A stretch of DNA of 64,000 nucleotides from the NCBI GenBank assembly GCA_016744135.1, contig JADGEX010000001.1:1065029-1129028 (forward strand), written 5' to 3'. Each line of letters opens with the position of its first letter. Within the stretch, counting starts at the first letter, position 1. Below, one piece after another: positions 9,223 to 18,130 of the stretch. Under the pieces are notes generated by a model. The model ran no database searches. It worked only from the letters and a program-made list of their open reading frames with translations, and was not told the DNA's origin. The DNA comes from Pseudodesulfovibrio sp. (GTDB taxonomy: Bacteria > Desulfobacterota > Desulfovibrionia > Desulfovibrionales > Desulfovibrionaceae). Made by a program: the position numbers and the translations under genes.

Positions 9223-10073
9223 GACGCCACCTCCCCAAGCTTCTGGCGCGTAAGCTTCAGCCCCACCCAAATAATAAGCGAACTGAGGATGAGCAACAGG
9301 AAGCCAAAAGCCGAACCCTGATTCCAGTTGAAGCTGGCAATAAATTGATTATAAATCTGTTCGGTAAACCAGAGCGAATTTTTGCCGCCCATGAGATTCG
9401 GTGTCAGATAGTTACCCAATGCCAACATGAAAACCACGATGGAACCAGATGTAATACCAGGCTTGCAATGCGGGATGATAATGGTCCGCCAAATGGTGAG
9501 AGGCCCTGCTCCAAGATCATGTGCGGCTTCAATGAGACTGTCGTCCAAGCTATCCATGACCGAAATTAATGGTACGACCATGAACAACATAGAAGTGTAA
9601 ACCAGTCCCATGATCATTGTCGCATCATTATAGAGCATTTCGATGGGTGTATCGATAACACCCAATTTGAGCATGAAAAAATTCAGCACCCCGGACTCCC
9701 GTAGCAGAATCATCCAGCCATAAATACGCACAAGCTCGCTGACCCAAAACGGGAGCAGCAGCAGAATCATGAGTGCACCCTGCACCCGCGTCCTTGCCAG
9801 CTTGGCTATATAGAAAGAAACCGGCATGGCAAGCAAAAAAGTGATGAATGTGGTGATAATCGCATAGAGCGCAGTGCGGACAAAAGTCAGCCAATAGACC
9901 GGCTCTGTAAAAAAATTCATATAATTCTGTATTGTCCAGACCGTATTACCATAATCATCTTCCCCCCTGAAGCTCATAGTCAGGAGATCAAGATGCGGCA
10001 AAACGATCAGCAGCAACAACCACATAATGACCGGTGCAAAAAAAATCCAAAAAACCAGACGGGAGCGTTGCAT
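9219..10073 (-). CDS. PotB-like ABC transporter permease
   Basis: A 284-residue permease partner, about six membrane segments, with the EAA loop IEAAHDLGAGPLTIWRTIII. I set the start at 10073 (MQRSRLVFWIFF), one base after the TAG of the ATPase gene; the open frame extends 39 codons upstream but there it only reads the ATPase gene out of frame. The first membrane segment then begins at residue 6, as in PotB. The 3' end overlaps the PotC-like gene by ATGA. Confidence 0.9.
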   Translation of the reverse strand: MQRSRLVFWIFFAPVIMWLLLLIVLPHLDLLTMSFRGEDDYGNTVWTIQNYMNFFTEPVYWLTFVRTALYAIITTFITFLLAMPVSFYIAKLARTRVQGALMILLLLPFWVSELVRIYGWMILLRESGVLNFFMLKLGVIDTPIEMLYNDATMIMGLVYTSMLFMVVPLISVMDSLDDSLIEAAHDLGAGPLTIWRTIIIPHCKPGITSGSIVVFMLALGNYLTPNLMGGKNSLWFTEQIYNQFIASFNWNQGSAFGFLLLILSSLIIWVGLKLTRQKLGEVAS

Positions 10074-10074
10074 T

Positions 10075-11157
10075 CTACGCCTCCGCCTCAAAACAGATAC
10101 CGGACTCAGGATGCCAGCCAATGGCAATTTCATTCCCCGGTTCAATATAGTCGAATTTACGATTCTGAGGGAGCGTGACCAACAGTTCATGGTCTTCTTT
10201 GGTGACGGTCAAAAGTCGACTGTTGGCCCCATCAAACAAAATGCTTTTCACTATCACGTTAAACGTATTCAAACCGTCCTTATTCCGAGGTTCAATACGT
10301 ATTGCTTCGGGTCTAAGGAACAGGTCCACTCTCTTTCCAACGCCACACAAACCATGCGACTTCGTACGGAAGGAATAACCTTCATCCGTAGAAATGAGCA
10401 CATGTCCGTCAATCTGCTGGGTCACATGCCCACTCCAAATATTATTGTCCCCGACAAACTTTGCCACGAATGGCGTTGCTGGTTTGCCGTAGAGTTCCTG
10501 AGGCGTCCCCACCTGTTCAAATCGACCTTTATTCATCACGGCCACATGATCGGACATGACAAGGGCTTCGGACTGATCGTGGGTGATGTAAATAAAAGTC
10601 GTCCCAACCTTGGCCTGCAACTTCTTCAACTCCACTTTCATCTGTTCGCGAAGTTTAAGATCAAGCGCACCAAGCGGTTCGTCAAGAAGGAGCACCGAAG
10701 GTTCCAACACCAAACACCGAGCAATGGCCACCCGTTGTTTTTGTCCACCGGAAAGCTGACTGATCTGCTTACTACCGAACCCCGGCAGGCCAACACGGTC
10801 AAGCATGGTTTCGGTTTTCTGTTTGATTTCAGCAGCACCAACACCCCGCCGTTTAAGCCCAAATGCTATATTCCCGGCCACATCCATCATGGGGAACAAA
10901 GCGAGATGTTGAAACACGAGGTTGACCGGCCGCAAATTTGGCGGCACATCGAGCATATCCTTCCCGCGAATCTCAATCGCACCGGACGTGGGGCCTTCAA
11001 AACCTGCAATCATGCGCAAAAGTGTTGTCTTGCCGCAACCGGACGGCCCGAGAATGGAAAAAAAAGAACCGGTAGGGACATCAAAAGTCACATCATCAAC
11101 AGCGGCGAAATCGCCAAACCGTTTTATCATATTGCGAACGGATAGGTCGTTGGTCAT
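10075..11157 (-). CDS. PotA-like ABC transporter ATP-binding protein
   Basis: A 360-residue ATPase: nucleotide-binding domain at 1-240 with Walker A GPSGCGKT (37-44), signature LSGGQ, Walker B LLLDEP and H-loop YITHDQ, then a C-terminal TOBE domain (about 275-360), as in PotA/UgpC. It energises the two permeases downstream. It is separated from the binding-protein gene by an 84-base gap with a hairpin (11187-11214) that probably lowers read-through. A 372-codon open frame on the opposite strand is only its shadow. Confidence 0.94.
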   Translation of the reverse strand: MTNDLSVRNMIKRFGDFAAVDDVTFDVPTGSFFSILGPSGCGKTTLLRMIAGFEGPTSGAIEIRGKDMLDVPPNLRPVNLVFQHLALFPMMDVAGNIAFGLKRRGVGAAEIKQKTETMLDRVGLPGFGSKQISQLSGGQKQRVAIARCLVLEPSVLLLDEPLGALDLKLREQMKVELKKLQAKVGTTFIYITHDQSEALVMSDHVAVMNKGRFEQVGTPQELYGKPATPFVAKFVGDNNIWSGHVTQQIDGHVLISTDEGYSFRTKSHGLCGVGKRVDLFLRPEAIRIEPRNKDGLNTFNVIVKSILFDGANSRLLTVTKEDHELLVTLPQNRKFDYIEPGNEIAIGWHPESGICFEAEA

Positions 11158-11186
11158 AGCTCTTCGTGGAATTAAAGATTAAATAA

Positions 11187-11214
11187 GGCGGGGAGTCCCT
11201 TCGGACACCCCGCC
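11187..11214 (-). terminator. Intercistronic hairpin between binding protein and ATPase
   Basis: GGCGGGGAGTCC (11187-11198) pairs with GGACACCCCGCC (11203-11214) with one mismatch and a 4-base loop. On the minus strand it follows the binding-protein stop and precedes the ATPase gene; only a weak T-rich stretch follows (TTATTTAATC). A partial terminator here would give the usual excess of binding protein over membrane components. Confidence 0.65.
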
Positions 11215-11241
11215 TCCAATACCTTGGATGCTTAGCTTTGG

Positions 11242-12306
11242 CTAGTTGGCAGCCTTGATCTTATCCAAAATCTTGCCTTCGATGCTTTCCAGCTTGGCCG
11301 GGACCGGCGGGTACCACTTGATATTATCAATGGTAGCCTGCGGGAAGGAACGAGCAAAGTTATCAGCCACAGCCTTGTCAGTGAACTTCAATGCGCCCTG
11401 AGAAGCAGTGGCGTACTTTTCCTGAGAGGAAAAATAACCAGCGTTTTCAGGCTTCATGATAAAGTTGATCCACTTGTAAGCAGCGTCAATATTCTTGGCC
11501 TTGGCAGGAATGGCGAAGGTGTCGATCCAGCCCAATGCGCCCTCGGAAGGAGCCTTGAAATCAATTGCCTTGTTATCGAGATGCAGCTTCCATCCGCCTG
11601 CATCCCAAGCCATGGCCACGAAAACTTCTTCGGAACGCATGGATTCAAGCAGAGAATCACCATTGGCCCAGTAATTCTTCACAACAGGCTTGGCATCAAT
11701 CAGGGTCTGAGCGATTTTGTCAAGCATGGCCTTGTAGGCTGTGACATCACCATACAGAGAGAAAGGATCATAGCCGAGGGCAAAACCCATGGCGATCAAA
11801 GTAGGTCTCTTCAGACGGTAGCTGACGCGACCTTCGTATTTGGAATCAATCAATGCCTTGAAGGAAACGGCCTCGGAGGCTTTGTCGCTGTTGACGATCA
11901 GGCCGGAGGTTCCCCAACAGAACGGGACAGCGTGAGACTTACCGCCAACCAAAGTGTTCTTCTTCACTGCGTCCAACATGGACGGAATGAACAGCGCGGC
12001 GTCAATCTTCGAATAATCAAGCGGTTGGTACAGCTTGAATTTTTCCTGCACGGAGGAAATACGATCCTGAGAAGGCTGCGCCAGATCAAAACCAGCACCG
12101 CGTGTAGCACGCAACTTGGCGATCATCTCTTCGTTGTTGGAAAAAGTGACTTCAACCTTGATTCCGGTTTCCTTTTCAAAAGTATCAATCAACTTCTGAG
12201 GGGCATACCCTTTCCACGTCAGCAATTTCAGCGTTTCCGCATGGGCTGTCCCGGCAAAGGCAAACATTGCCAGAAGAGCGAACACGATAATCTTCTTCAC
12301 GGTCAT
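11242..12306 (-). CDS. PotD-like periplasmic substrate-binding protein
   Basis: A 354-residue binding protein of the spermidine/putrescine class. Residues 1-23 form a signal peptide (MTVKKIIVFALLAMFAFAGT, cut near AHA|ET); the mature part starts TLKLLTWKGYAPQKLIDTFE, typical of PotD/PotF. The start at 12306 has AAGGAG at a good distance; the open frame continues 48 codons upstream without a ribosome binding site. It is the first gene of the operon D-A-B-C-GDPD. PotD relatives bind polyamines, but other members bind organic cations, phosphonates or sugars, so with GDPD in the operon the ligand is open. Confidence 0.88.
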   Translation of the reverse strand: MTVKKIIVFALLAMFAFAGTAHAETLKLLTWKGYAPQKLIDTFEKETGIKVEVTFSNNEEMIAKLRATRGAGFDLAQPSQDRISSVQEKFKLYQPLDYSKIDAALFIPSMLDAVKKNTLVGGKSHAVPFCWGTSGLIVNSDKASEAVSFKALIDSKYEGRVSYRLKRPTLIAMGFALGYDPFSLYGDVTAYKAMLDKIAQTLIDAKPVVKNYWANGDSLLESMRSEEVFVAMAWDAGGWKLHLDNKAIDFKAPSEGALGWIDTFAIPAKAKNIDAAYKWINFIMKPENAGYFSSQEKYATASQGALKFTDKAVADNFARSFPQATIDNIKWYPPVPAKLESIEGKILDKIKAAN

Positions 12307-12475
12307 ACTCCTTATTAAAAATAACAAATGAACGAAATATCTCATTTTTAATACAACCATGTACAGTTTTACACAACCGACAAATGTTACAACTTGGCGT
12401 CTTATTACTATCAACAAGGAACTTTCTCCCAAAAATCCAATATAAAACACCAGTCATAAACACTTTCACAACCAC

Positions 12476-12506
12476 AAAAAAAGGCCGCCCAAATTTCTGG
12501 ACAACC
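12476..12506 (-). terminator. Terminator of the MarR/methyltransferase operon
   Basis: On the minus strand GGTTGTCC and GGGCGGCC pair (8 pairs, three of them G-U) around an 8-base loop and are followed by seven T. A second small hairpin, CGCCTG/CAGGCG at 12531-12544, lies upstream of it, nearer the methyltransferase stop. Confidence 0.6.
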
Positions 12507-12563
12507 TCTTATTCTCGATTAAAATACTACCGCCTGTTCAGGCGACTGCCGTGAAACAATAAA

Positions 12564-13583
12564 TTACACGGCTTTTCGCGCAGCGATCATCAACCCGAGA
12601 CCAGTCTCGGAAACCGGCTGGCACCGAATGTCCTCAAAACCGAGAGTTTTAAGGATTCCGGTCAATTCTTCCTGCTCAATAAAATGGGAAGAATAGCCGC
12701 ACAAACGCGTCAGTAACTCGACTGATGCCTTGGCCATTTCATACCCAGGCTTGGCATATCCAGAATAATGCTGAGAGACATACCAGCCCCCCGGCTTCAA
12801 GCCTTCGGCAATTCTTTCCAATGCACCAACAAGATCCTCTTTAAAAATATACAGGACATGCGAGGTGAGGATCAAATCAAATTCACCGGCAGGCAAATGA
12901 TCCTTTAAAAAATTTATTCCCTGCGTGGTAATACGATCACCAAAACCGAACCGGTCGCATCGGGCCTGCGACTTCTCGGCTACAGGAGGTAAATCAAAAA
13001 TGACCCCATGCATATTCGGATTTCGCTCTAACATTCCCATGGTATACATACCGTGATTACCACCGATATCACCCATGACTTTAAAATCGGCGAATCCGGG
13101 CAAAGAAGCCGTAAAATCAATTACAGGTGACAAAGGCCCACCCATGGCATCCTGCGCCGTCCCTTCAATGCCTTCATCGACCCCCCAATCCTGATCAGTC
13201 TTTCTCATATTAACTTCACTGCCGCGAACAAGCTCCGTAATATTGTCCTCCACCATCGCATTAAAGCGCATGGTCAAACGCATACTGCCCCCCTGATACA
13301 GGGGGGCACTACTCACCAAGAATTCGGAAGCACAAGGAGTATTCCGATACCCGTCGTTCTCTTTAACAACCAAATCGGCTGCTACCAAAACATTCAGAAG
13401 CGGCTCTAATCTTTCAATACTGACTTCCATTTCATCAGCAAGGGAAGACGCTTCCCGCACCGAACCATCAAGCAGATCAAAAATCTTCAACTCCACAGCA
13501 CTCATGATCGCCTTGGCATTGAAGGACTGCATCAGCATGGCATGTATCGGTTCAAAATTATTCTGAGGTTTTGTGACAAGCAT
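12564..13583 (-). CDS. SAM-dependent O-methyltransferase-like protein
   Basis: A 339-residue protein built like class I plant/bacterial O-methyltransferases (hydroxyneurosterone/acetylserotonin OMT type). Residues 10-100 form a winged-helix dimerisation domain (AKAIMSAVELKIFDLLDG, VSIERLEPLLNVLV). The Rossmann domain follows, with the SAM loop VMGDIGGNHGMY near 167-178 and the acidic and GGWYVSQHY strands further on. It is downstream of a MarR regulator, and a palindrome identical in core to that in front of marR lies between the two genes. Control by this MarR is therefore likely; the substrate, perhaps a phenolic compound or cofactor intermediate, is unknown. Confidence 0.82.
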   Translation of the reverse strand: MLVTKPQNNFEPIHAMLMQSFNAKAIMSAVELKIFDLLDGSVREASSLADEMEVSIERLEPLLNVLVAADLVVKENDGYRNTPCASEFLVSSAPLYQGGSMRLTMRFNAMVEDNITELVRGSEVNMRKTDQDWGVDEGIEGTAQDAMGGPLSPVIDFTASLPGFADFKVMGDIGGNHGMYTMGMLERNPNMHGVIFDLPPVAEKSQARCDRFGFGDRITTQGINFLKDHLPAGEFDLILTSHVLYIFKEDLVGALERIAEGLKPGGWYVSQHYSGYAKPGYEMAKASVELLTRLCGYSSHFIEQEELTGILKTLGFEDIRCQPVSETGLGLMIAARKAV

Positions 13584-13597
13584 ATGCCCTCCGGTAT

Positions 13598-13612
13598 GTT
13601 TAGTTGCTAAAC
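13598..13612 (-). promoter_or_regulatory. MarR operator in front of the methyltransferase gene
   Basis: GTTTAGTTGCTAAAC is a 15-base palindrome (6-3-6). Its reverse complement is the exact core of the larger palindrome at 14089-14115 in front of marR. It ends 14 bases before the methyltransferase start. Confidence 0.75.
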
Positions 13613-13628
13613 TTATTTACTAAAAAAA

Positions 13629-14087
13629 TTATTTCAAATAGTTGTCCATCCACAAATTCATCTGTTTGCCAAAATCGCGAATCGTCTCGTATGAAACGTC
13701 ATCGAGTTGGCTCATATACTCCACAAAATCCCGATCATGCTCTCGATGAAAGGCCATATGATTATCACTGGCCGTCTTTCCAAGATCTGTTGTCCTGATA
13801 ATCACTCGCGCTCCATGTTCGGGGTCGGCCTCTTTCATGAGCAACCTTTTTTTTACAAGCTTGCCGACCAATTGAGAGACAGCCCCCTTGGTGGTGCCAA
13901 GCTCTTCGGCCAATTCGGTCACTCCTGTGCCATCATGCATATTTACCGTGGTAACCATGTGAATTTCTGCTGAATGCAGCGACATACCCACACCAAAATC
14001 ATACGATTTCCTGTCAACAAGGGAATGTTTTGTCATGGCTCGACTGAATTGCCTGAGCATCGGCATCATCTCTTCAAAAGTTCTCAT
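13629..14087 (-). CDS. MarR family transcriptional regulator
   Basis: A 152-residue winged-helix regulator. The recognition region GVTELAEELGTTKGAVSQLVGKLVKKRLL lies near residues 56-84, followed by the wing with the conserved acidic/basic turn ADPEHGARVIIRTTDLG. MarR proteins bind palindromes as dimers and are usually released by small aromatic ligands. A perfect 27-base palindrome touches its own start codon, and a core copy precedes the downstream methyltransferase gene, so autoregulation and control of that gene are predicted. Confidence 0.9.
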   Translation of the reverse strand: MRTFEEMMPMLRQFSRAMTKHSLVDRKSYDFGVGMSLHSAEIHMVTTVNMHDGTGVTELAEELGTTKGAVSQLVGKLVKKRLLMKEADPEHGARVIIRTTDLGKTASDNHMAFHREHDRDFVEYMSQLDDVSYETIRDFGKQMNLWMDNYLK

Positions 14088-14088
14088 G

Positions 14089-14115
14089 CATTGTGTTTAG
14101 CAACTAAACACAATG
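14089..14115 (-). promoter_or_regulatory. MarR autoregulatory operator
   Basis: CATTGTGTTTAG-CAA-CTAAACACAATG is a perfect 27-base palindrome, placed one base upstream of the marR start codon. The inner 15 bases recur at 13598-13612. Confidence 0.8.
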
Positions 14116-14152
14116 AAATCAAGAACTGATTCAAAAAGAACAGAACACTATA

Positions 14153-15682
14153 TCATACAGGTAAATTTTGCGGAGTTTCAACGTTTTGGAGATGACTCCT
14201 GAACAGTATTGTAATCTGTGTCCCTCTGTCAGGTTGCGTCTTCATGGAAATATCTGCTCCATGCGTCCGCGCAATAAGTGCCGCAAAATACGTCCCAAGA
14301 CCGGTTCCATTTTCCTTGCCATGCGTCACATATTTATCAAAAAACCGCCTCCGCACATCTTCATGAACCGTTTGCGAGTTGGCAATAACGACGCTTTTCC
14401 CCTCACTATCTGATAAATCCACAGACACATGATCACCTCGACGAGATGCCTCAATACCATTCTGTATCAAATTTCTGAACATGGCGCGTAACAGAGGTCC
14501 TTCTCCTGGAACGACAAAAACTTCACGTCCTTCAACGTCCTGACCATTCAACTGCATTTCTATGGCTATTCCCATACTCTCGAGCATTGGACGAAATTCT
14601 TCCTCAAGACCACACATGATTTCCACGAGATCGACCGACCTTCGACTCAGGGAATAAATACCCTTTTCCATTTTGAAAATATTGAGCTGGTTCCGAATCA
14701 TGTCGAGCATTCGGTATCCGGCGGCACGAACCCGTTTGATGTGTTTCTCCTGGCGAGAGTTGAGTTCCCCTTCGCTCAAAAGCAGCTCAGGATACCCGAT
14801 AACAAGACTCAAACCAGATTTTAAATCATGACGATTGATGCGTTCCACTTCCTCCCGGATCATCTCGGCTTGAGCACGCTTCTTGATCTCCGAAAGGAGT
14901 AGGCGGTTATTCTGCAACAATTCAAGCTCATTGCGTTTCAATTGCATAGTCCGTTCTTCAACAGTTTCTTCCAGCACTTCCTGATGATGACTCAATTGTT
15001 GATCACGACTCTGAATCTTGCTCAACATGGAATTGAATTCAGCAACGAGCACACCAATTTCGTCGTCGCTGTCATAATCGACACGCCGGGAATAATCCTT
15101 GTTCAAAGATATTTCGCGTACAGCATCGGTCATTTGCTCCAGCGGATCACCGAGTCTGCGACGAAACAGAATGGCAACTCTGTAGCAACAAAACAAAATC
15201 ACCGGACAAGAAAAAATGGCAACGAGGAGATAACCTCGCATCATACTCCATTGTTCTTCCAAAGACAGCGAGATGAGAAGTACACCGCCCGACATATCAG
15301 AGGATATGGGCATTGCTACAGTCAAAGAAGAAAGCCCCAGCTCAACCTTCTTAACAGTTTCAATCCGTTGCGGAGTCTGACCGTAGCAAGCAAAAGGGAT
15401 ATCGCTGGTCACATACACGGCAGCTCCCATAACATCGGGAATAAGAGTCAGAGTTTCAAGGCTCTCCTGTGCGGCAGCAGCATCGTCAAAATCAACGGCA
15501 GCGACCAACGACGCAGCCATCAACTCGGCCTGTGCCAAAGTTCTGCTGACAGCCGCCTGCCGAAACTGCAAAACTATGGGCATGAGATTCAAAACGAAAG
15601 CCAATACCAACGCGATGCATGTAGTGCCAAGGATAGCCGCAACTATTTTCCGTCCAAGCGGGGTCAGCTGTTTACTGCTCAT
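14153..15682 (-). CDS. Sensor histidine kinase with CHASE8-like periplasmic domain
   Basis: A 509-residue kinase. A first membrane segment (about 12-36) and a second (about 150-172) flank a periplasmic region of ~115 residues that resembles the CHASE8 sensor of YfiN/TpbB (AELMAASLVAAVDFDDAAAA). HAMP follows (RRRLGDPLEQMTDAV), then a coiled coil, a HisKA region with the H-box in NRHDLKSGLSLVIGYPELL, and a HATPase domain with LIQNGIEAS (N-box) and GTGLGTYFAALIA (G2). The start overlaps the end of the yfiR-like gene by 11 bases. In Pseudomonas, YfiR restrains YfiN through this type of domain; here the output is a kinase, not a cyclase. The partner regulator is at 18130-18837. Confidence 0.87.
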   Translation of the reverse strand: MSSKQLTPLGRKIVAAILGTTCIALVLAFVLNLMPIVLQFRQAAVSRTLAQAELMAASLVAAVDFDDAAAAQESLETLTLIPDVMGAAVYVTSDIPFACYGQTPQRIETVKKVELGLSSLTVAMPISSDMSGGVLLISLSLEEQWSMMRGYLLVAIFSCPVILFCCYRVAILFRRRLGDPLEQMTDAVREISLNKDYSRRVDYDSDDEIGVLVAEFNSMLSKIQSRDQQLSHHQEVLEETVEERTMQLKRNELELLQNNRLLLSEIKKRAQAEMIREEVERINRHDLKSGLSLVIGYPELLLSEGELNSRQEKHIKRVRAAGYRMLDMIRNQLNIFKMEKGIYSLSRRSVDLVEIMCGLEEEFRPMLESMGIAIEMQLNGQDVEGREVFVVPGEGPLLRAMFRNLIQNGIEASRRGDHVSVDLSDSEGKSVVIANSQTVHEDVRRRFFDKYVTHGKENGTGLGTYFAALIARTHGADISMKTQPDRGTQITILFRSHLQNVETPQNLPV

Positions 15683-16208
15683 GGCTTTCTCCCCTATATA
15701 TCGTGGCTATGCGAAGTAATCTTGAACTAATGTTTAACCCAGCTGCACCGGCTGCATGCGGATTGACCTGCAACTTGAGTTTTCCGCCAACCATACGAAA
15801 ATTTATGACCACCCCCTGACGAAGATTCGCTGGGCTCTGCCCGATAGTCAGCACAGGCATTTCTGCTGTTCGCTTCAAGATGGCGGCAGCCTCTCTTTTG
15901 GGTGCGCCATTGATAACAAGAACATGAACACCGTCCGCAGGCCATTGCACCAACCGGAACTGCAATGATGCGTCATTAAAATATGGCTTAAGTTTTTTGG
16001 AATCAGTTGCAGCGATGACATACGGTTCGCCAAGTTTCGGGCCAGCGCCCACAGGCCACTTCACATACTTGACTAGCCGTTGCACATACAAGGCCTGAAG
16101 TTGTTCACTGGTCGCAGTGAGTTGCTTGCCACCGGCGAAGGATGAAACGGGACACAAACCGACTGTCCAAAAAAGGAGCGTTATGACAAAAAATTGAACA
16201 CGACTCAT
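15672..16208 (-). CDS. YfiR family periplasmic protein (DUF4154)
   Basis: A 178-residue secreted protein with a signal peptide (MSRVQFFVITLLFWTVGLCP, cut near SSFAGG). The YfiR fold is recognisable from LQALYVQRLVKYVKWPVG, then YVIAATDSKKLKPYF, LVQWPADGVHVLVING, and the end GVVINFRMVGGKLKLQVNP and AGAAGLNISSRLLRIATI. YfiR proteins bind and restrain the periplasmic domain of inner-membrane signalling proteins. The start at 16208 overlaps the receptor stop (TGATG); the frame is open 41 codons further inside the receptor gene. The kinase encoded next has a CHASE8-like domain, the type YfiR is known to contact. Confidence 0.85.
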   Translation of the reverse strand: MSRVQFFVITLLFWTVGLCPVSSFAGGKQLTATSEQLQALYVQRLVKYVKWPVGAGPKLGEPYVIAATDSKKLKPYFNDASLQFRLVQWPADGVHVLVINGAPKREAAAILKRTAEMPVLTIGQSPANLRQGVVINFRMVGGKLKLQVNPHAAGAAGLNISSRLLRIATIYRGESHEQ

Positions 16209-18130
16209 CAAAAATCCCATGTCATACGCAAATCGACACTCGGACCAATGTGCAACGGGGAATATTGGTTCGTCGCTTCGCCAAGATTTCGACCAATCAA
16301 TTCGAGCATAAGGGTTTCCGAAGCTTTCCATGAGGCATGAGCTTCCAGAGAAAAATAACCGGGCATGAAGCGCTCATCCGGGCTAATGGAATATCCCGCC
16401 AACACATCAAACCCGACATCCTGCATGGGCTTCATGAACGCGTGAAGTTTATATTCACTCGACAATCCTTCCTCCGGCATGGAATCTCCTGACGGAAGAA
16501 AATCGATATTCCGAAGATCTTGATAAACAAGGCCAATTGAAGGACTGAGACGCAACCAACTATTCACCGTCCAATCGAGAATAGCTTCAACTCCATATGC
16601 TGAACCTTCAAGTGAATTTGTCAAAGTGGCGGTCCGAGTAGCTCTATCAAAATCGATCATGGCAAGTTGATCGTAGTCATTGATATAAAATGAAATGTCT
16701 CCATGGATATCCGAAGTGAAGCGCTGACGATATCCGGCTTCATAGGCAATAAGTTTTTCTGTCGTCAATGAATCCGGTGCATAAACGACATACTCTTTGC
16801 CACCATGCTCAATAGAATAGCTTCCACTCCGTTGAAACCGTGTATCGGCCCGAACTGCCTTGGATACAGCCAACCAGTATTCCGAATCCTCCCGAGTATG
16901 CAGCAATCGGATTGTGGGTTGAACTTCCACAGGAGTCTGTCCGAAATAATCCAATTTAACTCCAAGAAAGAGAAACAAACTATCTTCAAGGAGTGTTACT
17001 CGATCTTGAACAAACCCATTTGAAGTAAATGTATACCGTCTTTCTTTATCGATAGTAGCCCTGTCTCCGCTCTTGATATCGTCCCAAAAGTAGCGACTTC
17101 CCACTCCCCATGTCAGTCGATGCCGACCGTATTGCTCGGCAGCATATTGTAATTCCGCGTCCAACGTATTGGTCCCGCCGGTCAAATCAGCCACGCTAAC
17201 GAGTTCACGGGTGAATGAAGTCCTAAGACCTATCCCGGCATCCAACCCTGTCGCCCTATGCCAGGAAAATTGCCCATATCCACCAAATTCATTTCGAACA
17301 TGCGGCCTGTAAATTTTTTGTGAACCAGAAGCGCCATCATTGATACTTGATGCCGCCAAGTCTCCCTGTAACGACAACGAATCAGTAAAAGCGTTCTCCC
17401 AATCGACCCGAAAACCACCCTGCTGTTTGACCCAATCCTGAGAGCTTCGATCATCACCCTCACCCGTAATCCAGTCACCAGTCCTGTAACCGCCGCTGAG
17501 GTAACCTCTGTAGGCCACGTCATCAACGGTGTCTCCATACCTGAATAACTGCTCAATGCCGGTTGATCCGGCAAGAGTCACACTCTGCCCGCCCTGCGTC
17601 TCAGCGGCACTTTTAGTGATAATATTAATAACGCCGGTAAAAGAGTCCGCGCCCCATAGATGAGTCCAGACACCGCGTACGACCTCGATACGTTTCACTA
17701 TACTGACCGGGATCGTATTTCCCCAAACCACCCCTGCAGTTGTTGGTGAGGTGATTGGCCTGCCATCCAGCAAAACTAAATGCTTGTTACTTAAAATCCC
17801 GTTAAAACCACGAATACCTATGGCCCACTTGTCTGTATCCATCTGGACACCATGCAGGCCGGGAACAAGTAGGAGTGCTTCTGCGATGGTGGTGGCACCA
17901 GAACGAAATATATCATCTTCGTCCAAAACGGTCACAGCTCCTGCGACCTGCGACAAAGGCTCGGCTCGACGAGAGGTGGTAACCACTTCGACTTCCATCA
18001 ACTCTTCAAGACTTAATGAGGCCAAAGGATCTTCTGCATCGGCCCATGCACTGCCAACACAACATAAAAAAAGACAGACAAGGCACAGAGACTGAAAGCC
18101 CAAAGCGTACAGCCACCCTCGCACCATCAT
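16208..18130 (-). CDS. TonB-dependent outer-membrane receptor
   Basis: A 640-residue receptor: signal peptide 1-30 (ending SAWA|DA), plug domain about 45-165 (RRAEPLSQVAGAVTVLDEDD, then RGFNG and VVRGVWTHLWGADSFTGVINI), and a 22-strand barrel ending in the aromatic WDF expected for the BAM machinery. I see no clear TonB box before the plug; the EELMEVEVVTTSRR segment takes that place, as in vitamin-B12/siderophore-like and BtuB-related receptors of this size. It is coupled to the response regulator upstream (TAATG) and to the YfiR-like gene downstream (TGATG). The likely job is ligand uptake or sensing feeding the kinase; ligand unknown. Confidence 0.9.
   Translation of the reverse strand: MMVRGWLYALGFQSLCLVCLFLCCVGSAWADAEDPLASLSLEELMEVEVVTTSRRAEPLSQVAGAVTVLDEDDIFRSGATTIAEALLLVPGLHGVQMDTDKWAIGIRGFNGILSNKHLVLLDGRPITSPTTAGVVWGNTIPVSIVKRIEVVRGVWTHLWGADSFTGVINIITKSAAETQGGQSVTLAGSTGIEQLFRYGDTVDDVAYRGYLSGGYRTGDWITGEGDDRSSQDWVKQQGGFRVDWENAFTDSLSLQGDLAASSINDGASGSQKIYRPHVRNEFGGYGQFSWHRATGLDAGIGLRTSFTRELVSVADLTGGTNTLDAELQYAAEQYGRHRLTWGVGSRYFWDDIKSGDRATIDKERRYTFTSNGFVQDRVTLLEDSLFLFLGVKLDYFGQTPVEVQPTIRLLHTREDSEYWLAVSKAVRADTRFQRSGSYSIEHGGKEYVVYAPDSLTTEKLIAYEAGYRQRFTSDIHGDISFYINDYDQLAMIDFDRATRTATLTNSLEGSAYGVEAILDWTVNSWLRLSPSIGLVYQDLRNIDFLPSGDSMPEEGLSSEYKLHAFMKPMQDVGFDVLAGYSISPDERFMPGYFSLEAHASWKASETLMLELIGRNLGEATNQYSPLHIGPSVDLRMTWDF

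Noticed and set aside
10027..11145. 372-codon open frame on the plus strand
   Set aside because: It is antisense to the PotA-like gene, which has all ABC motifs; composition shows only a shadow frame.
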